A stretch of 64,000 nt of DNA from Curvibacter delicatus NBRC 14919 (GTDB taxonomy: Bacteria; Pseudomonadota; Gammaproteobacteria; Burkholderiales; Burkholderiaceae_C): NCBI RefSeq assembly GCF_001592265.1, contig NZ_BCWP01000012.1, positions 1-64,000 on the forward strand, read 5' to 3'. Below, one piece after another: positions 36,687 through 45,768 of the stretch (position 1 is its first letter; each line of letters opens with the position of its first letter). The notes below the pieces were generated by a model. It was given only the letters and a program-made list of their open reading frames with translations. It had not been told where the DNA came from and made no database searches. The position numbers and the translations under genes are program-made.

Positions 36687-37505
36687 TTATGAATCCAAAG
36701 CGGTCCGGATCCCGCGCAGGAAGTCCACGGCGGCGGGGACCACCTTGTCGCGCGGCTGGTTGTCGATCAGCTGGATGATGCGGCTGCCGATCACCACCGC
36801 GTCGGCCACCCGGCCCACGGCGCAGGCACTGGCCGCATCGCGGATGCCGAAACCGACGCCCACCGGCACTTTGACGTGCTGGCGGATGCGCGGCAGCATG
36901 GCTTCCACCGCTGCCGTGTCCAGGGTGCCGGCACCGGTCACGCCCTTGAGCGAGACGTAGTAGACGTAACCGCTGGCCACCCTGGCCACCTGGTCCATGC
37001 GTTCGTCCGTGCTGGTGGGCGCAAGCAGGAAGATCAGGTCCAGGCCATGGGCCTTGAGCGCGGCAGCAAATGCTTCGCACTCCTCGGGCGGGTAGTCCAC
37101 CACCAGCACACCGTCGACGCCGGCAGTGGCCGCATCGCGGGCAAAGGCGTTGTCGCCAGTGGCTTGGTGCAGCTGGTTGTAGCGCTCGATCGGGTTGGCG
37201 TAGCCCATCAGCACCACCGGGGTCGTGCTGTCCTTCTGGCGGAAGACACGCACCATCTCGATGACCTGGCGCAGGCCGATGCCGGCCGCCAGGGCCTTGT
37301 CGCCGGCGGCCTGGATGACGGGGCCGTCGGCGCTGGGGTCGGAGAAGGGCACGCCGAGCTCAATCACGTCGGCACCGGCGGTGACCATGCCATGCATCAG
37401 CTCGGGCGTGATGTCGGGGTAGGGGAAGCCGGCCGTGACGAAGGGAATCAGGGCCTTGCGTTGGCTGGCCTGCAGCGCGGCGAAGGTGGCGGTGATACGG
37501 CTCAT
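36687..37505 (-). CDS. trpA: Tryptophan synthase alpha subunit
   Basis: Cleaves indole-3-glycerol phosphate and passes indole to TrpB. The TIM-barrel protein shows [13 protein letters not shown] with the catalytic Glu in [32 protein letters not shown] with the catalytic Asp, and [12 protein letters not shown] at the phosphate-binding end. 272 residues is normal. It overlaps the end of trpB by four bases. Confidence 0.97.
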   Translation of the reverse strand: MSRITATFAALQASQRKALIPFVTAGFPYPDITPELMHGMVTAGADVIELGVPFSDPSADGPVIQAAGDKALAAGIGLRQVIEMVRVFRQKDSTTPVVLMGYANPIERYNQLHQATGDNAFARDAATAGVDGVLVVDYPPEECEAFAAALKAHGLDLIFLLAPTSTDERMDQVARVASGYVYYVSLKGVTGAGTLDTAAVEAMLPRIRQHVKVPVGVGFGIRDAASACAVGRVADAVVIGSRIIQLIDNQPRDKVVPAAVDFLRGIRTALDS

Positions 37506-38773
37506 TTCTGGGATTCTCCGCCTTTGACTTGGATGCCACGCATCGAGGGGCGGTCGTAGAAGTCGGCGCCCGAGAGGTCGGCCACGGTGCCGATGTCCTT
37601 GTCGCCGCGGCCCGAGAGGTTCACGAGAATGGACTGGTCGGGCCGCATGGTCTTGGCCAGTTTCATGGCGTGGGCGATGGCGTGGCTGGATTCGAGTGCC
37701 GGGATGATGCCCTCGGTACGGCAGAGGTAGTGGAAGGCGGCCAGCGCCTCCTGGTCGGTGATGCCGACGTACTCGGCACGGCCGATGTCCTTCAGGTACG
37801 CGTGCTCGGGGCCGACACCGGGGTAGTCCAGGCCGGCGCTGATGCTGTGCGTCTCGGTCACCTGGCCGTCCTCGTTCTGCAGCACATAGGTGCGGTTGCC
37901 GTGCAGCACGCCCGGACTTCCCTTCTGCAACGAAGCCGAATGCTTGTCTGTGTTCATGCCCTCGCCGGCGGCTTCCACGCCGATCAGGCGCGTTTGCTCA
38001 TGCTGTATGTAGGGGTAGAAGATGCCCATGGCATTGCTGCCGCCACCGACGCAGGCGACCACCGCATCGGGCTGCGGCGTCTTGCAGCCGGCGCGCGCCA
38101 GCATCTCGGGCATCTGCACCAGGCATTCGTTGCCAATCACGCTCTGGAAGTCGCGCACCATCATGGGGTAGGGGTGCGGGCCGGCCACGGTGCCGATGAT
38201 GTAGAAGGTGTTGTCCACATTCGCCACCCAGTCGCGCATGGCCTCATTGAGTGCGTCTTTCAGCGTCTTGCTGCCGCTCTCCACCGGCACCACGGTGGCG
38301 CCCAGCAGGTTCATGCGGTAGACATTGGGGCTCTGGCGCTTGACGTCCGCGCTGCCCATGTAGACGATGCACTCGAGGCCGTAGCGCGCACAGATGGTGG
38401 CGGTGGCTACGCCGTGCTGGCCGGCGCCGGTTTCGGCGATGATGCGCGTCTTGCCCATGCGGCGCGCCAGCATGGCCTGGCCGATGGTGTTGTTGATCTT
38501 GTGCGCGCCGGTGTGGTTGAGGTCTTCGCGCTTGAGGAAGATCTGCGCGCCACCCTGCTCGCGGCTCATGCGCGCGGCGTGGTAGACGGGCGAGGGCCGG
38601 CCGACGAAGTGGGCCAGTTCGTCCTGGAACTCGGCCAGGAAGTCCGGGTCGTTCTGGTAGCGGGCGTAGGCCTCGCGCAGCTGGTTGATGGCGTGCGTCA
38701 GCGTCTCGCTGACGAAGCTGCCGCCGTAGATGCCGAAATGCCCCTTGGCATCGGGCTGGTGGTAGTCGAACAT
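37502..38773 (-). CDS. trpB: Tryptophan synthase beta subunit
   Basis: PLP enzyme that joins indole and serine. The PLP lysine is in [17 protein letters not shown], and the phosphate-binding loop is [15 protein letters not shown]. The C-terminal [16 protein letters not shown] carries the substrate-recognition serine. The 423 residues are slightly longer than the E. coli form because of the C-terminal tail, which is usual in this group. It sits three bases after trpF and overlaps trpA. Confidence 0.97.
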   Translation of the reverse strand: MFDYHQPDAKGHFGIYGGSFVSETLTHAINQLREAYARYQNDPDFLAEFQDELAHFVGRPSPVYHAARMSREQGGAQIFLKREDLNHTGAHKINNTIGQAMLARRMGKTRIIAETGAGQHGVATATICARYGLECIVYMGSADVKRQSPNVYRMNLLGATVVPVESGSKTLKDALNEAMRDWVANVDNTFYIIGTVAGPHPYPMMVRDFQSVIGNECLVQMPEMLARAGCKTPQPDAVVACVGGGSNAMGIFYPYIQHEQTRLIGVEAAGEGMNTDKHSASLQKGSPGVLHGNRTYVLQNEDGQVTETHSISAGLDYPGVGPEHAYLKDIGRAEYVGITDQEALAAFHYLCRTEGIIPALESSHAIAHAMKLAKTMRPDQSILVNLSGRGDKDIGTVADLSGADFYDRPSMRGIQVKGGESQK

Positions 38774-38776
38774 GTT

Positions 38777-39475
38777 TTAGCCTGCAAGTTGTGCGTCGGC
38801 GGCACGCACGGCCGCGACGAACTGATTGATCTTGCCGGCGTCCTTGATGCCCTTGGAGGCCTCAACGCCGGAACTCACATCCACGGCCAGCGACTTACAG
38901 CGCGGCCGTACCTGCCGAATGCCATCGGCCACGTTTGCAGGTGTGAGCCCACCACTCAAGACGAGGTGAGCGTCGACGCTTGGAGGAAGAAGTGACCATT
39001 CGAACGATTTGCCGCCGCCCCCAAAACCGTCGACGTGGGCGTCGAGCAGGATGGCCTGGGCGGCCGAGTATTCTTGGGCGTATTTTACGAGGTTGAAGCC
39101 CCGGCCGGCTTCGCCCAGCGGAATACGGGCGGCACGCAGGAAGGGGCGGGCGCCGTTCTGGCTGGCCAGCAGACAGTCGGCGGGTGTTTCATCCCCATGA
39201 AATTGCACGGTAGCGCCCGGAATGGCAGCACAGGCAGCTATGATTTTTGTAGCATCTGCGTTGACGAACAGCAGCACCGGCGTGACAAAAGGCGGCAGGC
39301 GACGGGCCAGTTCGGCGGCGCGCTCGGGCGTCACATGGCGCGGGCTTTTTTCGTACAGCACGAAACCCACGGCATCGGCGCCGGCGGCCACGGCAGCGTC
39401 CACATCCTGCTCGCGTGTCAGGCCGCAGATCTTGATGCGGGTACGTTCTGTGTCCGGGAGACTTCGAGTGTTCAT
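38777..39475 (-). CDS. trpF: Phosphoribosylanthranilate isomerase
   Basis: Third-step enzyme of the tryptophan branch after TrpD. It shows RIKICGLTREQDVDAAVAAG with the catalytic Cys, VLLFVNADATKIIAACA, VQFHGDETPADC, and LVLSGGLTPANVADG with a SSGVEASKGIKD ending. The ATG at 39475 has GGAGA seven bases upstream; a further upstream start would give an atypical extension. The ATKIIAA stretch coincides with a repeat-like sequence. It heads trpF-trpB-trpA. Confidence 0.96.
   Translation of the reverse strand: MNTRSLPDTERTRIKICGLTREQDVDAAVAAGADAVGFVLYEKSPRHVTPERAAELARRLPPFVTPVLLFVNADATKIIAACAAIPGATVQFHGDETPADCLLASQNGARPFLRAARIPLGEAGRGFNLVKYAQEYSAAQAILLDAHVDGFGGGGKSFEWSLLPPSVDAHLVLSGGLTPANVADGIRQVRPRCKSLAVDVSSGVEASKGIKDAGKINQFVAAVRAADAQLAG
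39237..39253 (-). repeat. Possible repeat head inside trpF
   Basis: On the minus strand GCTACAAAAATCATAGC followed by TGCC and, further on, GGCGC, resembling the dispersed repeat. It is read in the same frame (A-T-K-I-I-A-A) as the rseA and era copies. The protein length is not increased, so it may be coincidence or an ancient conversion. Confidence 0.35.
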
Positions 39476-39526
39476 GCCAATGTCTCCATGGCACACGGCC
39501 TGTAACGCGGGCACCGCTCAGACCAG

Positions 39527-39615
39527 GAACACCGCGGAACCGGCTTTGCCGGGCCGCTGGTGTTGCACCCTTGAGGGGGGCGGCGACCCACACGGAGTGG
39601 GGGAGCAACGGGGGG
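39527..39615 (+). repeat. GC-rich intergenic repeat (second family), copy between truA and trpF
   Basis: Reads GGAACACCGCGGAACCGGC, TTTGCCGGGCCGCTGG, TGTTG, then CCCTTGAGGGGGG, closely matching the reverse complement of the 35622-35675 copy and, less well, of 25101-25214. Confidence 0.72.
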
Positions 39616-39620
39616 GAGCT

Positions 39621-40403
39621 TCATGGCAGCCAATCATACGCAGGCGTGCGGTCGGGCAGGCCCCAGCGGGCATCGTAGCGCGGCCCGAGGAAGTACAGGC
39701 CGTCGGGTGAGAAGGTCGGGGCGGCGGCATCGCGGCTGCGTGCCGCCAGGACCTCGTCGATCCACTCCGGTGCTTGCTTGCCCTGGCCGATGACGATCAG
39801 GCAGCCCATGATGTTGCGGATCATGTGGTGCAGGAAGGCATTGGCCTCAAACTCGAAACGCCAGTAGGCGCCGCGTCGGCTGATTTCGATGCGCAGCAGG
39901 TTCTTTACAGGCGACAGCGCCTGGCAAGCGGAGGCGCGGAACGAGGTGAAGTCGTGCTCGCCCAGCAGGCGGGTGGCGGCCGCCTGCATGGCCGCCAGGT
40001 CCAGCGGTTGGAAGACCCAGCCGACGCGACCGGCATCGACGCTGGGGCGCACCGGCGACTCCAGCAGCGAATAGGCATAACGGCGCGAGAGGGCGCTGGC
40101 ACGGCAGTGGAACTCGTCCGGCACCACATGGGCCCACTGCACGGCAATGTCGCGCGGCAGGAAGCTGTTGGTGCCACGTACCCAGGCGTAGGGTGCGCGT
40201 TCGGCGCTGGTGTCGAAATGCACCACCTGCATCAGGCCGTGCACGCCGGCATCGGTGCGGCCGGCGCACAGGGTGGAGATACGCTGGTCCGCAAATTTGC
40301 CCAGCGCTTTTTCCAGCTGGTCCTGTACCGTGCGGCCCGAGGGCTGGCTTTGCCAGCCGTCGTAAGACTGGCCGTTGTAGCTGACGCCTAAGGCTACCCT
40401 CAC
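39621..40403 (-). CDS. truA: tRNA pseudouridine synthase A
   Basis: Modifies uridines 38-40 in the anticodon arm of tRNAs. The catalytic Asp is in LCAGRTDAGVHGLMQVVHFD, the N-terminus has VSYNGQSYDGWQSQ, and the C-terminal FEANAFLHHMIRNIMG is conserved. The 260 residues are normal. It sits between fimV and trpF on the same strand, as in other Burkholderiales. Confidence 0.96.
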   Translation of the reverse strand: MRVALGVSYNGQSYDGWQSQPSGRTVQDQLEKALGKFADQRISTLCAGRTDAGVHGLMQVVHFDTSAERAPYAWVRGTNSFLPRDIAVQWAHVVPDEFHCRASALSRRYAYSLLESPVRPSVDAGRVGWVFQPLDLAAMQAAATRLLGEHDFTSFRASACQALSPVKNLLRIEISRRGAYWRFEFEANAFLHHMIRNIMGCLIVIGQGKQAPEWIDEVLAARSRDAAAPTFSPDGLYFLGPRYDARWGLPDRTPAYDWLP

Positions 40404-40452
40404 GGCAGGGTCGGGTCCAGGTGCATTGCCTTCGCCTTAGGACCTAGCCAGC

Positions 40453-42927
40453 TCAGTTGAGCTTGCTCAGGGCCTCCTGGGCCTTGATCTTCATGTCACC
40501 GGTGGCTTCGGCAATGATTTCCTCGATCAGGGCGCGGGCACCATCGGTGTCGCCGATGGCACTGAACTCTTCTGCCAGGGCCAGCTTGGTGGCCAGCGGG
40601 TCGTCCGTGGCGCCGGTCTGCTCGGTCGTGGCTTCACCCAAGTCAAGCGAGAGCGAACCCAGATCGAACTCAAGTGCGCCGGTATCGGCGGCGGCCGTCG
40701 GCGTGCTGCCAGCCGTTTCGGCGGTGCTGTCGCGACCGGTTGACGGCTCAGGCAAGCTGGGCGGTTCGAACTCGAGGCTATTGTCCGCACCCTGGATGGA
40801 GGCGGTGGGCAACTCGAAATTCAGGTCCAGGTCGGGGGCCACTGACTCTGGTGCAGGCGCGGCGGCCGGCGTTGCGGTGACTGCGGGTGTTGCTGTTGCC
40901 GGTTCTTCATCAAGCGAGAAGTCCAGATCCAGGTCCAGATCCAAGGCGGATGCCGCAGGCTCGGCGGCAGGGGTGGCCACTTGCGGGCTGGCCTCCGGTG
41001 CGCTGGCCACGGGCTCCGACACGGCTGCCGGCAATGTCGGTGCCGAGGCGGCCGGCTGACCGCCGGGCTGGAAGAGGCTGTTGCCCGGATCAATGCCCAG
41101 GCCCAGTTCGCACACGCGGTTCCAGTCGGCACCTTCGCCACCGGTCAGGCGATGGGCTTCGGCGGCGCTGCTTTCGAAGTTGCGGACGTCGCGGCGCTTG
41201 GCGTAGATCTCCAGCAATTTGAGGTGGATGGCCACCCGGTCAGGATGGACGCGCAGGGCTTCCTTGAGGATTTCCTCGGCCTGCAGATCGCGGCCATAGG
41301 CCAGATAGACATCGGCTTCGGCCACCGGGTCCACATCGTCCGCTGCCTCGAGCTGGCTCGGGGAATAGACCATGGAAGAGCCGTTGGCACCACTGTCATG
41401 GGTGTCGACGCGCTGACCACCGCTGGCACCGAAGAAGGAATCGGGTTGCAGCCGGCTTTCCAGGAAGGAGCTGTCCATCTGGGCCGCCTGCTTGCGCTGG
41501 CGCACGCGGTAAATCCCCAGGCCGGCCAGCAAGGCCAGCAGGCCTGCCGCTGCCGCGGGGACCAGCGGATTGTCCAGCAGTTCGTCCAGCAGACTGGGCT
41601 CTTCCACCGGCATCGGCACCGGGGGAACTGGCCGCTTGACGGGGGCAGAGGCCACAGGGGCGGGTGCTGGGGCAGAGGCTTCAGTTGCCGGTGCCGAGGC
41701 TGTGACGGCGGGGGCGGCCGCGCTGGCCGCAGCGGCCGGCTCGGACGCGGCCGGTGCCGGTGCTGCAGCCTGGGGGGCTGATGCGGCAGGGGCAGGGGCT
41801 GCCGCCGCGCTCAATTTGCTCAGTTCGGCAATGTTCTTGGAGAGTTCCTCGGCGCGGCTGGCCGCTTCCTTGGCGCTGCGTTCCTGGGCAATCTTTTCCT
41901 CGCCGCCCTTGGCCTGGACAGCGCCCTTGGAGAGGGTCAGCTTGTCGGGTGTACCGGCCGCGCTCTTCTTGTCTTCGACTTGTGCTTCCACCTTGCCGCT
42001 GGCGCGGCGGTCGGCACTGGTTACCTGGCTGACCGGCGCATTGCCGGCGAGCTTGCGGCGGAATTCATTGAAATCCTTGCTTTGCGCCAGCACAATCTGG
42101 CGCGCTTCGTCGGCCGGTGTGGCTTGTGCATCTTCGGCGCCAGGCATGTCTACCACGGCGCCGCTGCGCAGACGGTTGATGTTGCCGCCGATGAACGCAT
42201 CGGGATTGGCACGCAGCATGGCCACCAGCATCTGGTCCAGCGATACGCCGGCCGGTCGGTTGGCGGCGGCCAGTTTGCTGGCCGTATCGCCGGATTTGAC
42301 GGTCAGCTGTTTGGCCGAGCTGTCCGGCGCTACCTTGGCCGTCGGTTCCGCGGGCGCCCTGGCGGGCTGGCGGGCGGCGGCCGGCGCCACAGTGCGGCCC
42401 GTATCGCTGGCGGGCGCCGGCGCGGTGGTACGGGCTGCGGGCGTAGCCGCACGGGACGGTGCGGGGCTGACTTGCGGCACGGTGGCCGTCACGGCCTGCG
42501 GCTGGCGCAGATTGGGCGGGTCGAACAGCATCGTGTAATCGCGCACGATGCGGCCGGAAGACCAACTGGCCTCCAGAATCAGGTCGATGTAGGGATCATT
42601 GATCGTGCGGTCGCTGCTGACTCGCAGGAAAGAGCGTCCGTCGGGGCGTTTCTGCAGCGTGATCTGCAGACCGCTCATGCTCGCGTTGTAGTCCATGCCG
42701 GCGGCCCGGAAGGCTTCCGGTGAGGCCACACTGGCCTTCAGCGAGGCAGCTTCCTCAGCATTGATGTCGGGAATGTCGATTTCAGCCCGCAGAGGCTCGC
42801 CCAGCGCCGACAGGACGGCAATACGCCCCAGCGAAAGCGCCGAGGCATGGGTTCCCCACAGACCCAGAACCGCCGCGGCCGCAGCGGCCAGGGCAGTCTT
42901 CTGCCAACGATGTGACTTAGCAATCAA
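40453..42927 (-). CDS. fimV: FimV-family polar/peptidoglycan-linked protein
   Basis: 824-residue FimV/TspA-type protein that in Pseudomonas scaffolds the cell pole for type IV pili. A signal peptide is followed by the FimV N-terminal domain (LSLGRIAVLSALGEPLRAEI, DINAEEAASLKASVASPEAF), a LysM-like peptidoglycan-binding region (LTVKSGDTASKLAAANRPAG) near residues 205-265, an Ala/Pro-rich linker, one membrane span near residue 453-473 (PAAAAGLLALLAGLGIYRVR), and a cytoplasmic acidic part with TPR-like AEADVYLAYGRDLQAEEIL and a C-terminal FimV domain (LALAEEFSAIGDTDGARALI). A local pilus gene cluster is absent. Confidence 0.92.
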   Translation of the reverse strand: MIAKSHRWQKTALAAAAAAVLGLWGTHASALSLGRIAVLSALGEPLRAEIDIPDINAEEAASLKASVASPEAFRAAGMDYNASMSGLQITLQKRPDGRSFLRVSSDRTINDPYIDLILEASWSSGRIVRDYTMLFDPPNLRQPQAVTATVPQVSPAPSRAATPAARTTAPAPASDTGRTVAPAAARQPARAPAEPTAKVAPDSSAKQLTVKSGDTASKLAAANRPAGVSLDQMLVAMLRANPDAFIGGNINRLRSGAVVDMPGAEDAQATPADEARQIVLAQSKDFNEFRRKLAGNAPVSQVTSADRRASGKVEAQVEDKKSAAGTPDKLTLSKGAVQAKGGEEKIAQERSAKEAASRAEELSKNIAELSKLSAAAAPAPAASAPQAAAPAPAASEPAAAASAAAPAVTASAPATEASAPAPAPVASAPVKRPVPPVPMPVEEPSLLDELLDNPLVPAAAAGLLALLAGLGIYRVRQRKQAAQMDSSFLESRLQPDSFFGASGGQRVDTHDSGANGSSMVYSPSQLEAADDVDPVAEADVYLAYGRDLQAEEILKEALRVHPDRVAIHLKLLEIYAKRRDVRNFESSAAEAHRLTGGEGADWNRVCELGLGIDPGNSLFQPGGQPAASAPTLPAAVSEPVASAPEASPQVATPAAEPAASALDLDLDLDFSLDEEPATATPAVTATPAAAPAPESVAPDLDLNFELPTASIQGADNSLEFEPPSLPEPSTGRDSTAETAGSTPTAAADTGALEFDLGSLSLDLGEATTEQTGATDDPLATKLALAEEFSAIGDTDGARALIEEIIAEATGDMKIKAQEALSKLN

Positions 42928-43016
42928 TTTATTAGCCTCCGATGTTCGGGCAAGCGGCTACGCCTAGCACCTTGTATGGACCAGGCGACCGACGCTCAAA
43001 ACAGGAAAAGTACCTT

Positions 43017-43040
43017 AACATCAAGATGTTAGCCTGACAA
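43017..43040 (-). promoter_or_regulatory. Candidate fimV promoter with internal dyad
   Basis: On the minus strand TTGTCA (43040-43035), 17 bases, then TAAGGT gives a moderate sigma-70 match. The spacer holds the dyad AACATC/GATGTT (43017-43030). The -10 box is poor, so confidence is low. Confidence 0.3.
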
Positions 43041-43099
43041 GCTAAGAAAGCGCTTAACCTTCTGAGCTGCCCGTTCGTCGCCCCAGGTGGGGCTGAATG

Positions 43100-43140
43100 T
43101 TGTCAAACGACAACGGCTTGCGGTGAACCGCAAGCCGTTG
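43100..43140 (-). terminator. Terminator-like hairpin after asd
   Basis: Thirteen-base perfect stem CAACGGCTTGCGG / CCGCAAGCCGTTG (43111-43140) with a four-base loop. On the minus strand it is followed by a T-rich but interrupted tract (TCGTTTG), so termination could be partial. Confidence 0.6.
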
Positions 43141-43158
43141 GGTCTGGGGAAAAGGGAC

Positions 43159-44289
43159 TCAGGCTGCCAGCAGGATGCGCAGCATGCGGCGCAGCGGTTC
43201 GGCCGCGCCCCACAGCAGCTGGTCGCCCACGGTGAAGGCGCCCAGGTAGTCGTTGCCCATGGCCAGCTTGTGCAGGCGGCCGACCGGCACGGTCAGCGTG
43301 CCGGTGACGGCGGCCGGCGTCAAGTCGCGCTCGGTGATCTCACGTTGGTTAGGGACCACTTTCACCCAGTCGTTGGCGCCCGCCAGCATGGACTCGATCT
43401 CGTCCAGCGGCACATCCTTCTTCAGCTTGACGGTCAGGCCCTGCGAGTGGCAGCGCATGGCGCCGATGCGCACGCACAGGCCATCAATCGGGATGCTGCC
43501 GGCGCTGCGGAAGGCCGGGTTGCCCAGGATCTTGTTGCACTCGGCGCCACCCTTCCACTCTTCCTTGCTCTGGCCGTGCTCAACCGGCACGTCGATCCAG
43601 GGGATCAGGCTGCCGGCCAGGGCGGTGTTGCGGAAGTTCTTGGTCGGGAAGCTGGCGTCGCGCATGGTGGCGGCCACCTTGCGGTCGATGTCCAGGATGG
43701 CGGAGGCCGGGTCGGCCAGCTCGGCCTTGACGGCATCGTGCAGGGCGCCCATCTGGCTCAGCAGTTCGCGCATGTTCTGCGCACCGGCGCCGGAGGCGGC
43801 CTGGTAGGTCATGGCGCTGACCCACTCGATCAGACCGGCCTTGAACAGGCCACCCATGGCCATCAGCATCAGGCTCACGGTGCAGTTGCCGCCGATCCAG
43901 TTGCGGCCACCCTTGGCCAGCGCCTGGTCGATGACGTCGCGGTTGACCGGGTCGAGCACGATGACGGCGTCATCGGCCATGCGTAGCGTGGAGGCGGCGT
44001 CGATCCAGTGGCCGTTCCAGCCGGCAGCACGCAGCTTCGGATACACCTCCTTGGTGTAGTCGCCGCCCTGGCAGGTCAGGATGATGTCGCACTTCTTCAG
44101 CTCGTCGATGCTGTTGGCATCCTTGAGCATGGTTTCGTTTTTCGCCTGTGCCGGGGCTTTGCCGCCGGCATTCGACGTGGAGAAGAACACCGGCTCGATC
44201 AGGTCGAAATCCTTTTCCTGCACCATGCGGTCCATCAGCACGGAGCCGACCATGCCGCGCCAGCCGACCAAACCTACCAACTTGCTCAT
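43159..44289 (-). CDS. asd: Aspartate-semialdehyde dehydrogenase
   Basis: Reduces aspartyl phosphate to aspartate semialdehyde, the branch-point precursor of lysine (and diaminopimelate), threonine, isoleucine and methionine. The N-terminal NADP site is [19 protein letters not shown], the active-site Cys is in [17 protein letters not shown], and [15 protein letters not shown] follows. The 376 residues match the Gram-negative form. AAAGGG seven bases upstream sets the start. A leader peptide and attenuator-like structure lie upstream at 44304-44483. Confidence 0.96.
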   Translation of the reverse strand: MSKLVGLVGWRGMVGSVLMDRMVQEKDFDLIEPVFFSTSNAGGKAPAQAKNETMLKDANSIDELKKCDIILTCQGGDYTKEVYPKLRAAGWNGHWIDAASTLRMADDAVIVLDPVNRDVIDQALAKGGRNWIGGNCTVSLMLMAMGGLFKAGLIEWVSAMTYQAASGAGAQNMRELLSQMGALHDAVKAELADPASAILDIDRKVAATMRDASFPTKNFRNTALAGSLIPWIDVPVEHGQSKEEWKGGAECNKILGNPAFRSAGSIPIDGLCVRIGAMRCHSQGLTVKLKKDVPLDEIESMLAGANDWVKVVPNQREITERDLTPAAVTGTLTVPVGRLHKLAMGNDYLGAFTVGDQLLWGAAEPLRRMLRILLAA

Positions 44290-44303
44290 TTCAACGCCCT
44301 TTC

Positions 44304-44380
44304 AAAAATAAAACAGTGCACACCGGCCTGTCTGCCCCGGCTCGTCTGGCCGGGAAGGGCGCACGACGAACCGGAGCCGG
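44304..44380 (-). promoter_or_regulatory. Predicted transcription attenuator of asd
   Basis: After the leader stop codon, CCGGCTC (44380-44374) can pair with GAGCCGG (44343-44337). Alternatively CCGGCC (44353-44348) pairs with GGCCGG (44328-44323), flanked by GTGC (44364-44361) / GCAC (44319-44316) and followed by TG and a TTTTATTTTT tract (44313-44304). The two pairings are interleaved and cannot coexist, which is the logic of an antiterminator and a terminator. Confidence 0.55.
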
Positions 44381-44381
44381 A

Positions 44382-44483
44382 TCAGCCCTTAATGGTCGTG
44401 GTTTTGATGATCGTTGCGCGCGTAGCCACGCCTGCCGGGGCGGCAGAGGCGGTGTTCAGGGGGAACGGGCGGGCGGCAAACAT
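44382..44483 (-). CDS. Predicted asd leader peptide (33 residues)
   Basis: Short ORF on the minus strand starting MFAARPFPLNTASAA, with GGAG five bases upstream of its ATG, and ending ATRATIIKTTTIKG just before the attenuator-like stems. The last 14 residues contain five Thr, three Ile and two Lys, the end products of the aspartate pathway in which Asd acts. Peptides of this kind control thr, ilv and other operons in gammaproteobacteria through ribosome stalling. This one is predicted by the same logic; there is no direct evidence that it is translated. Confidence 0.6.
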   Translation of the reverse strand: MFAARPFPLNTASAAPAGVATRATIIKTTTIKG

Positions 44484-44585
44484 AAGGCTCCATTGTAGCG
44501 GATGAGGTGCTGTTCCGGCAGAGTGGATGCGGTCTCTGCCGTGAGCGGGAGCGGCCCGCGAGGCTTGGCTGTGCGGGGATGCAAG

Positions 44586-44611
44586 CAAAAAGGGCAGCCG
44601 GATGGCTGCCC
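44586..44611 (-). terminator. Rho-independent terminator of leuB
   Basis: On the minus strand GGGCAGCC / GGCTGCCC with a four-base loop, followed by TTTTTGC. It separates the leu operon from asd, which must then have its own promoter. Confidence 0.82.
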
Positions 44612-44640
44612 CTTAGTGTGAGATGCGAAGGACCGGTGGG

Positions 44641-45711
44641 TCAGCCCAATGCCTTGACCACCGCGTCGCCCATCTGCGCCGTGCCGACCTTGGTCGTGCC
44701 CTCGCTCCAGATGTCCGGTGTGCGCAGACCTTGGGCCAGTACTTTCTTCACAGCTGTCTCGATGCGGTCGGCCGCTTCGGCCTGGTTCAGGCTGAAGCGC
44801 AGCATCATGGCGGCCGAGAGGATGGTGGCCAGCGGGTTGGCCACGCCCTTGCCCGCGATGTCGGGTGCGCTGCCATGGCTGGGCTCGTACAGGCCCCGGT
44901 TCTGGCTGTTCAGGCTGGCCGAGGGCAGCATGCCAATGGAGCCGGTCAGCATCGACGCTTCATCCGACAGGATGTCGCCGAACATGTTGCCGGTGACCAC
45001 CACGTCGAAGGCCTTGGGGGCCTTGACCAGTTGCATGGCAGCGTTGTCCACGTACATGTGCTGCAGTTCCACGTCCGGGTACTGGGCATGCACTTCCGTC
45101 ACCACGTCTTTCCAGAACTGGAAAGTTTCCAGCACATTGGCCTTGTCCACGCTGGTGACCTTCTTGTTGCGCTTGCGCGCAGCCTGGAAGGCGACGTGGG
45201 CGATGCGTTCGATCTCCGGCTTGCTGTAGCGCATGGTGTCGAAGGCCTCTTCGGCGCCGGGGAAGTGGCCGTCCACCGCGGTGCGTCGGCCGCGCGGCTG
45301 GCCGAAGTAGATGTCGCCGGTCAGCTCGCGGATGATCAGGATGTCCAGACCGGCAATCAGCTCGGGCTTGAGGCTGGAGGCGCCAACCAGCTGCTCGTAG
45401 CAGATGGCGGGGCGGAAGTTGGCGAACAGGCCGAGGTGCTTGCGCAGGCCCAGGATGGCCTGCTCAGGGCGCAGCGGGCGATCCAGCTTGTCGTACTTCC
45501 AGTCGCCGACGGCGCCGAACAGGATGGCATCGGCCGCCTTGGCCAGGTTCAGGGTGGACTCGGGCAGCGGGTGGCCGTGCGCCTCGTAGGCGGCGCCGCC
45601 GACCAGCGCGCTTTCCATCTCGAATTTCAGGCCAAGCGCCTTCAGGACCTTGACGGCCTCGGCCACGATTTCGGTGCCGATGCCGTCACCCGGCAAGACT
45701 GCGATTTTCAT
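44641..45711 (-). CDS. leuB: 3-isopropylmalate dehydrogenase
   Basis: Oxidises and decarboxylates 3-isopropylmalate in leucine synthesis. It shows [20 protein letters not shown], the arginine-containing [19 protein letters not shown], and the metal-binding Asp region [20 protein letters not shown], with a NAD(H)-site ending in [19 protein letters not shown]. 356 residues is normal. It follows leuD, with a repeat remnant between them. Confidence 0.97.
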   Translation of the reverse strand: MKIAVLPGDGIGTEIVAEAVKVLKALGLKFEMESALVGGAAYEAHGHPLPESTLNLAKAADAILFGAVGDWKYDKLDRPLRPEQAILGLRKHLGLFANFRPAICYEQLVGASSLKPELIAGLDILIIRELTGDIYFGQPRGRRTAVDGHFPGAEEAFDTMRYSKPEIERIAHVAFQAARKRNKKVTSVDKANVLETFQFWKDVVTEVHAQYPDVELQHMYVDNAAMQLVKAPKAFDVVVTGNMFGDILSDEASMLTGSIGMLPSASLNSQNRGLYEPSHGSAPDIAGKGVANPLATILSAAMMLRFSLNQAEAADRIETAVKKVLAQGLRTPDIWSEGTTKVGTAQMGDAVVKALG

Positions 45712-45717
45712 TTTTGA

Positions 45718-45768
45718 TTACTATTAAATTGATAGCTGCTCACGCAATAGTGGTGTGGGCCAACCAGG
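45718..45768 (+). repeat. Dispersed palindromic repeat at the leuD-leuB junction
   Basis: Head ACTATTAAATTGATAGC (45720-45736), then TGCTCACGC and GGGCCAACC. Its right part lies inside the 3' end of leuD and seems to encode the last residues of LeuD (WLAHTTIA) on the opposite strand. Confidence 0.6.

Larger units (their letters stand above)
44290..44640 (-). other. Intergenic region leuB-asd
   Basis: 351 bases on the minus-strand run. It holds the leuB terminator (44586-44611), a TACAAT box (near 44496-44491), the leader ORF and the attenuator. No other gene is seen. Confidence 0.6.
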
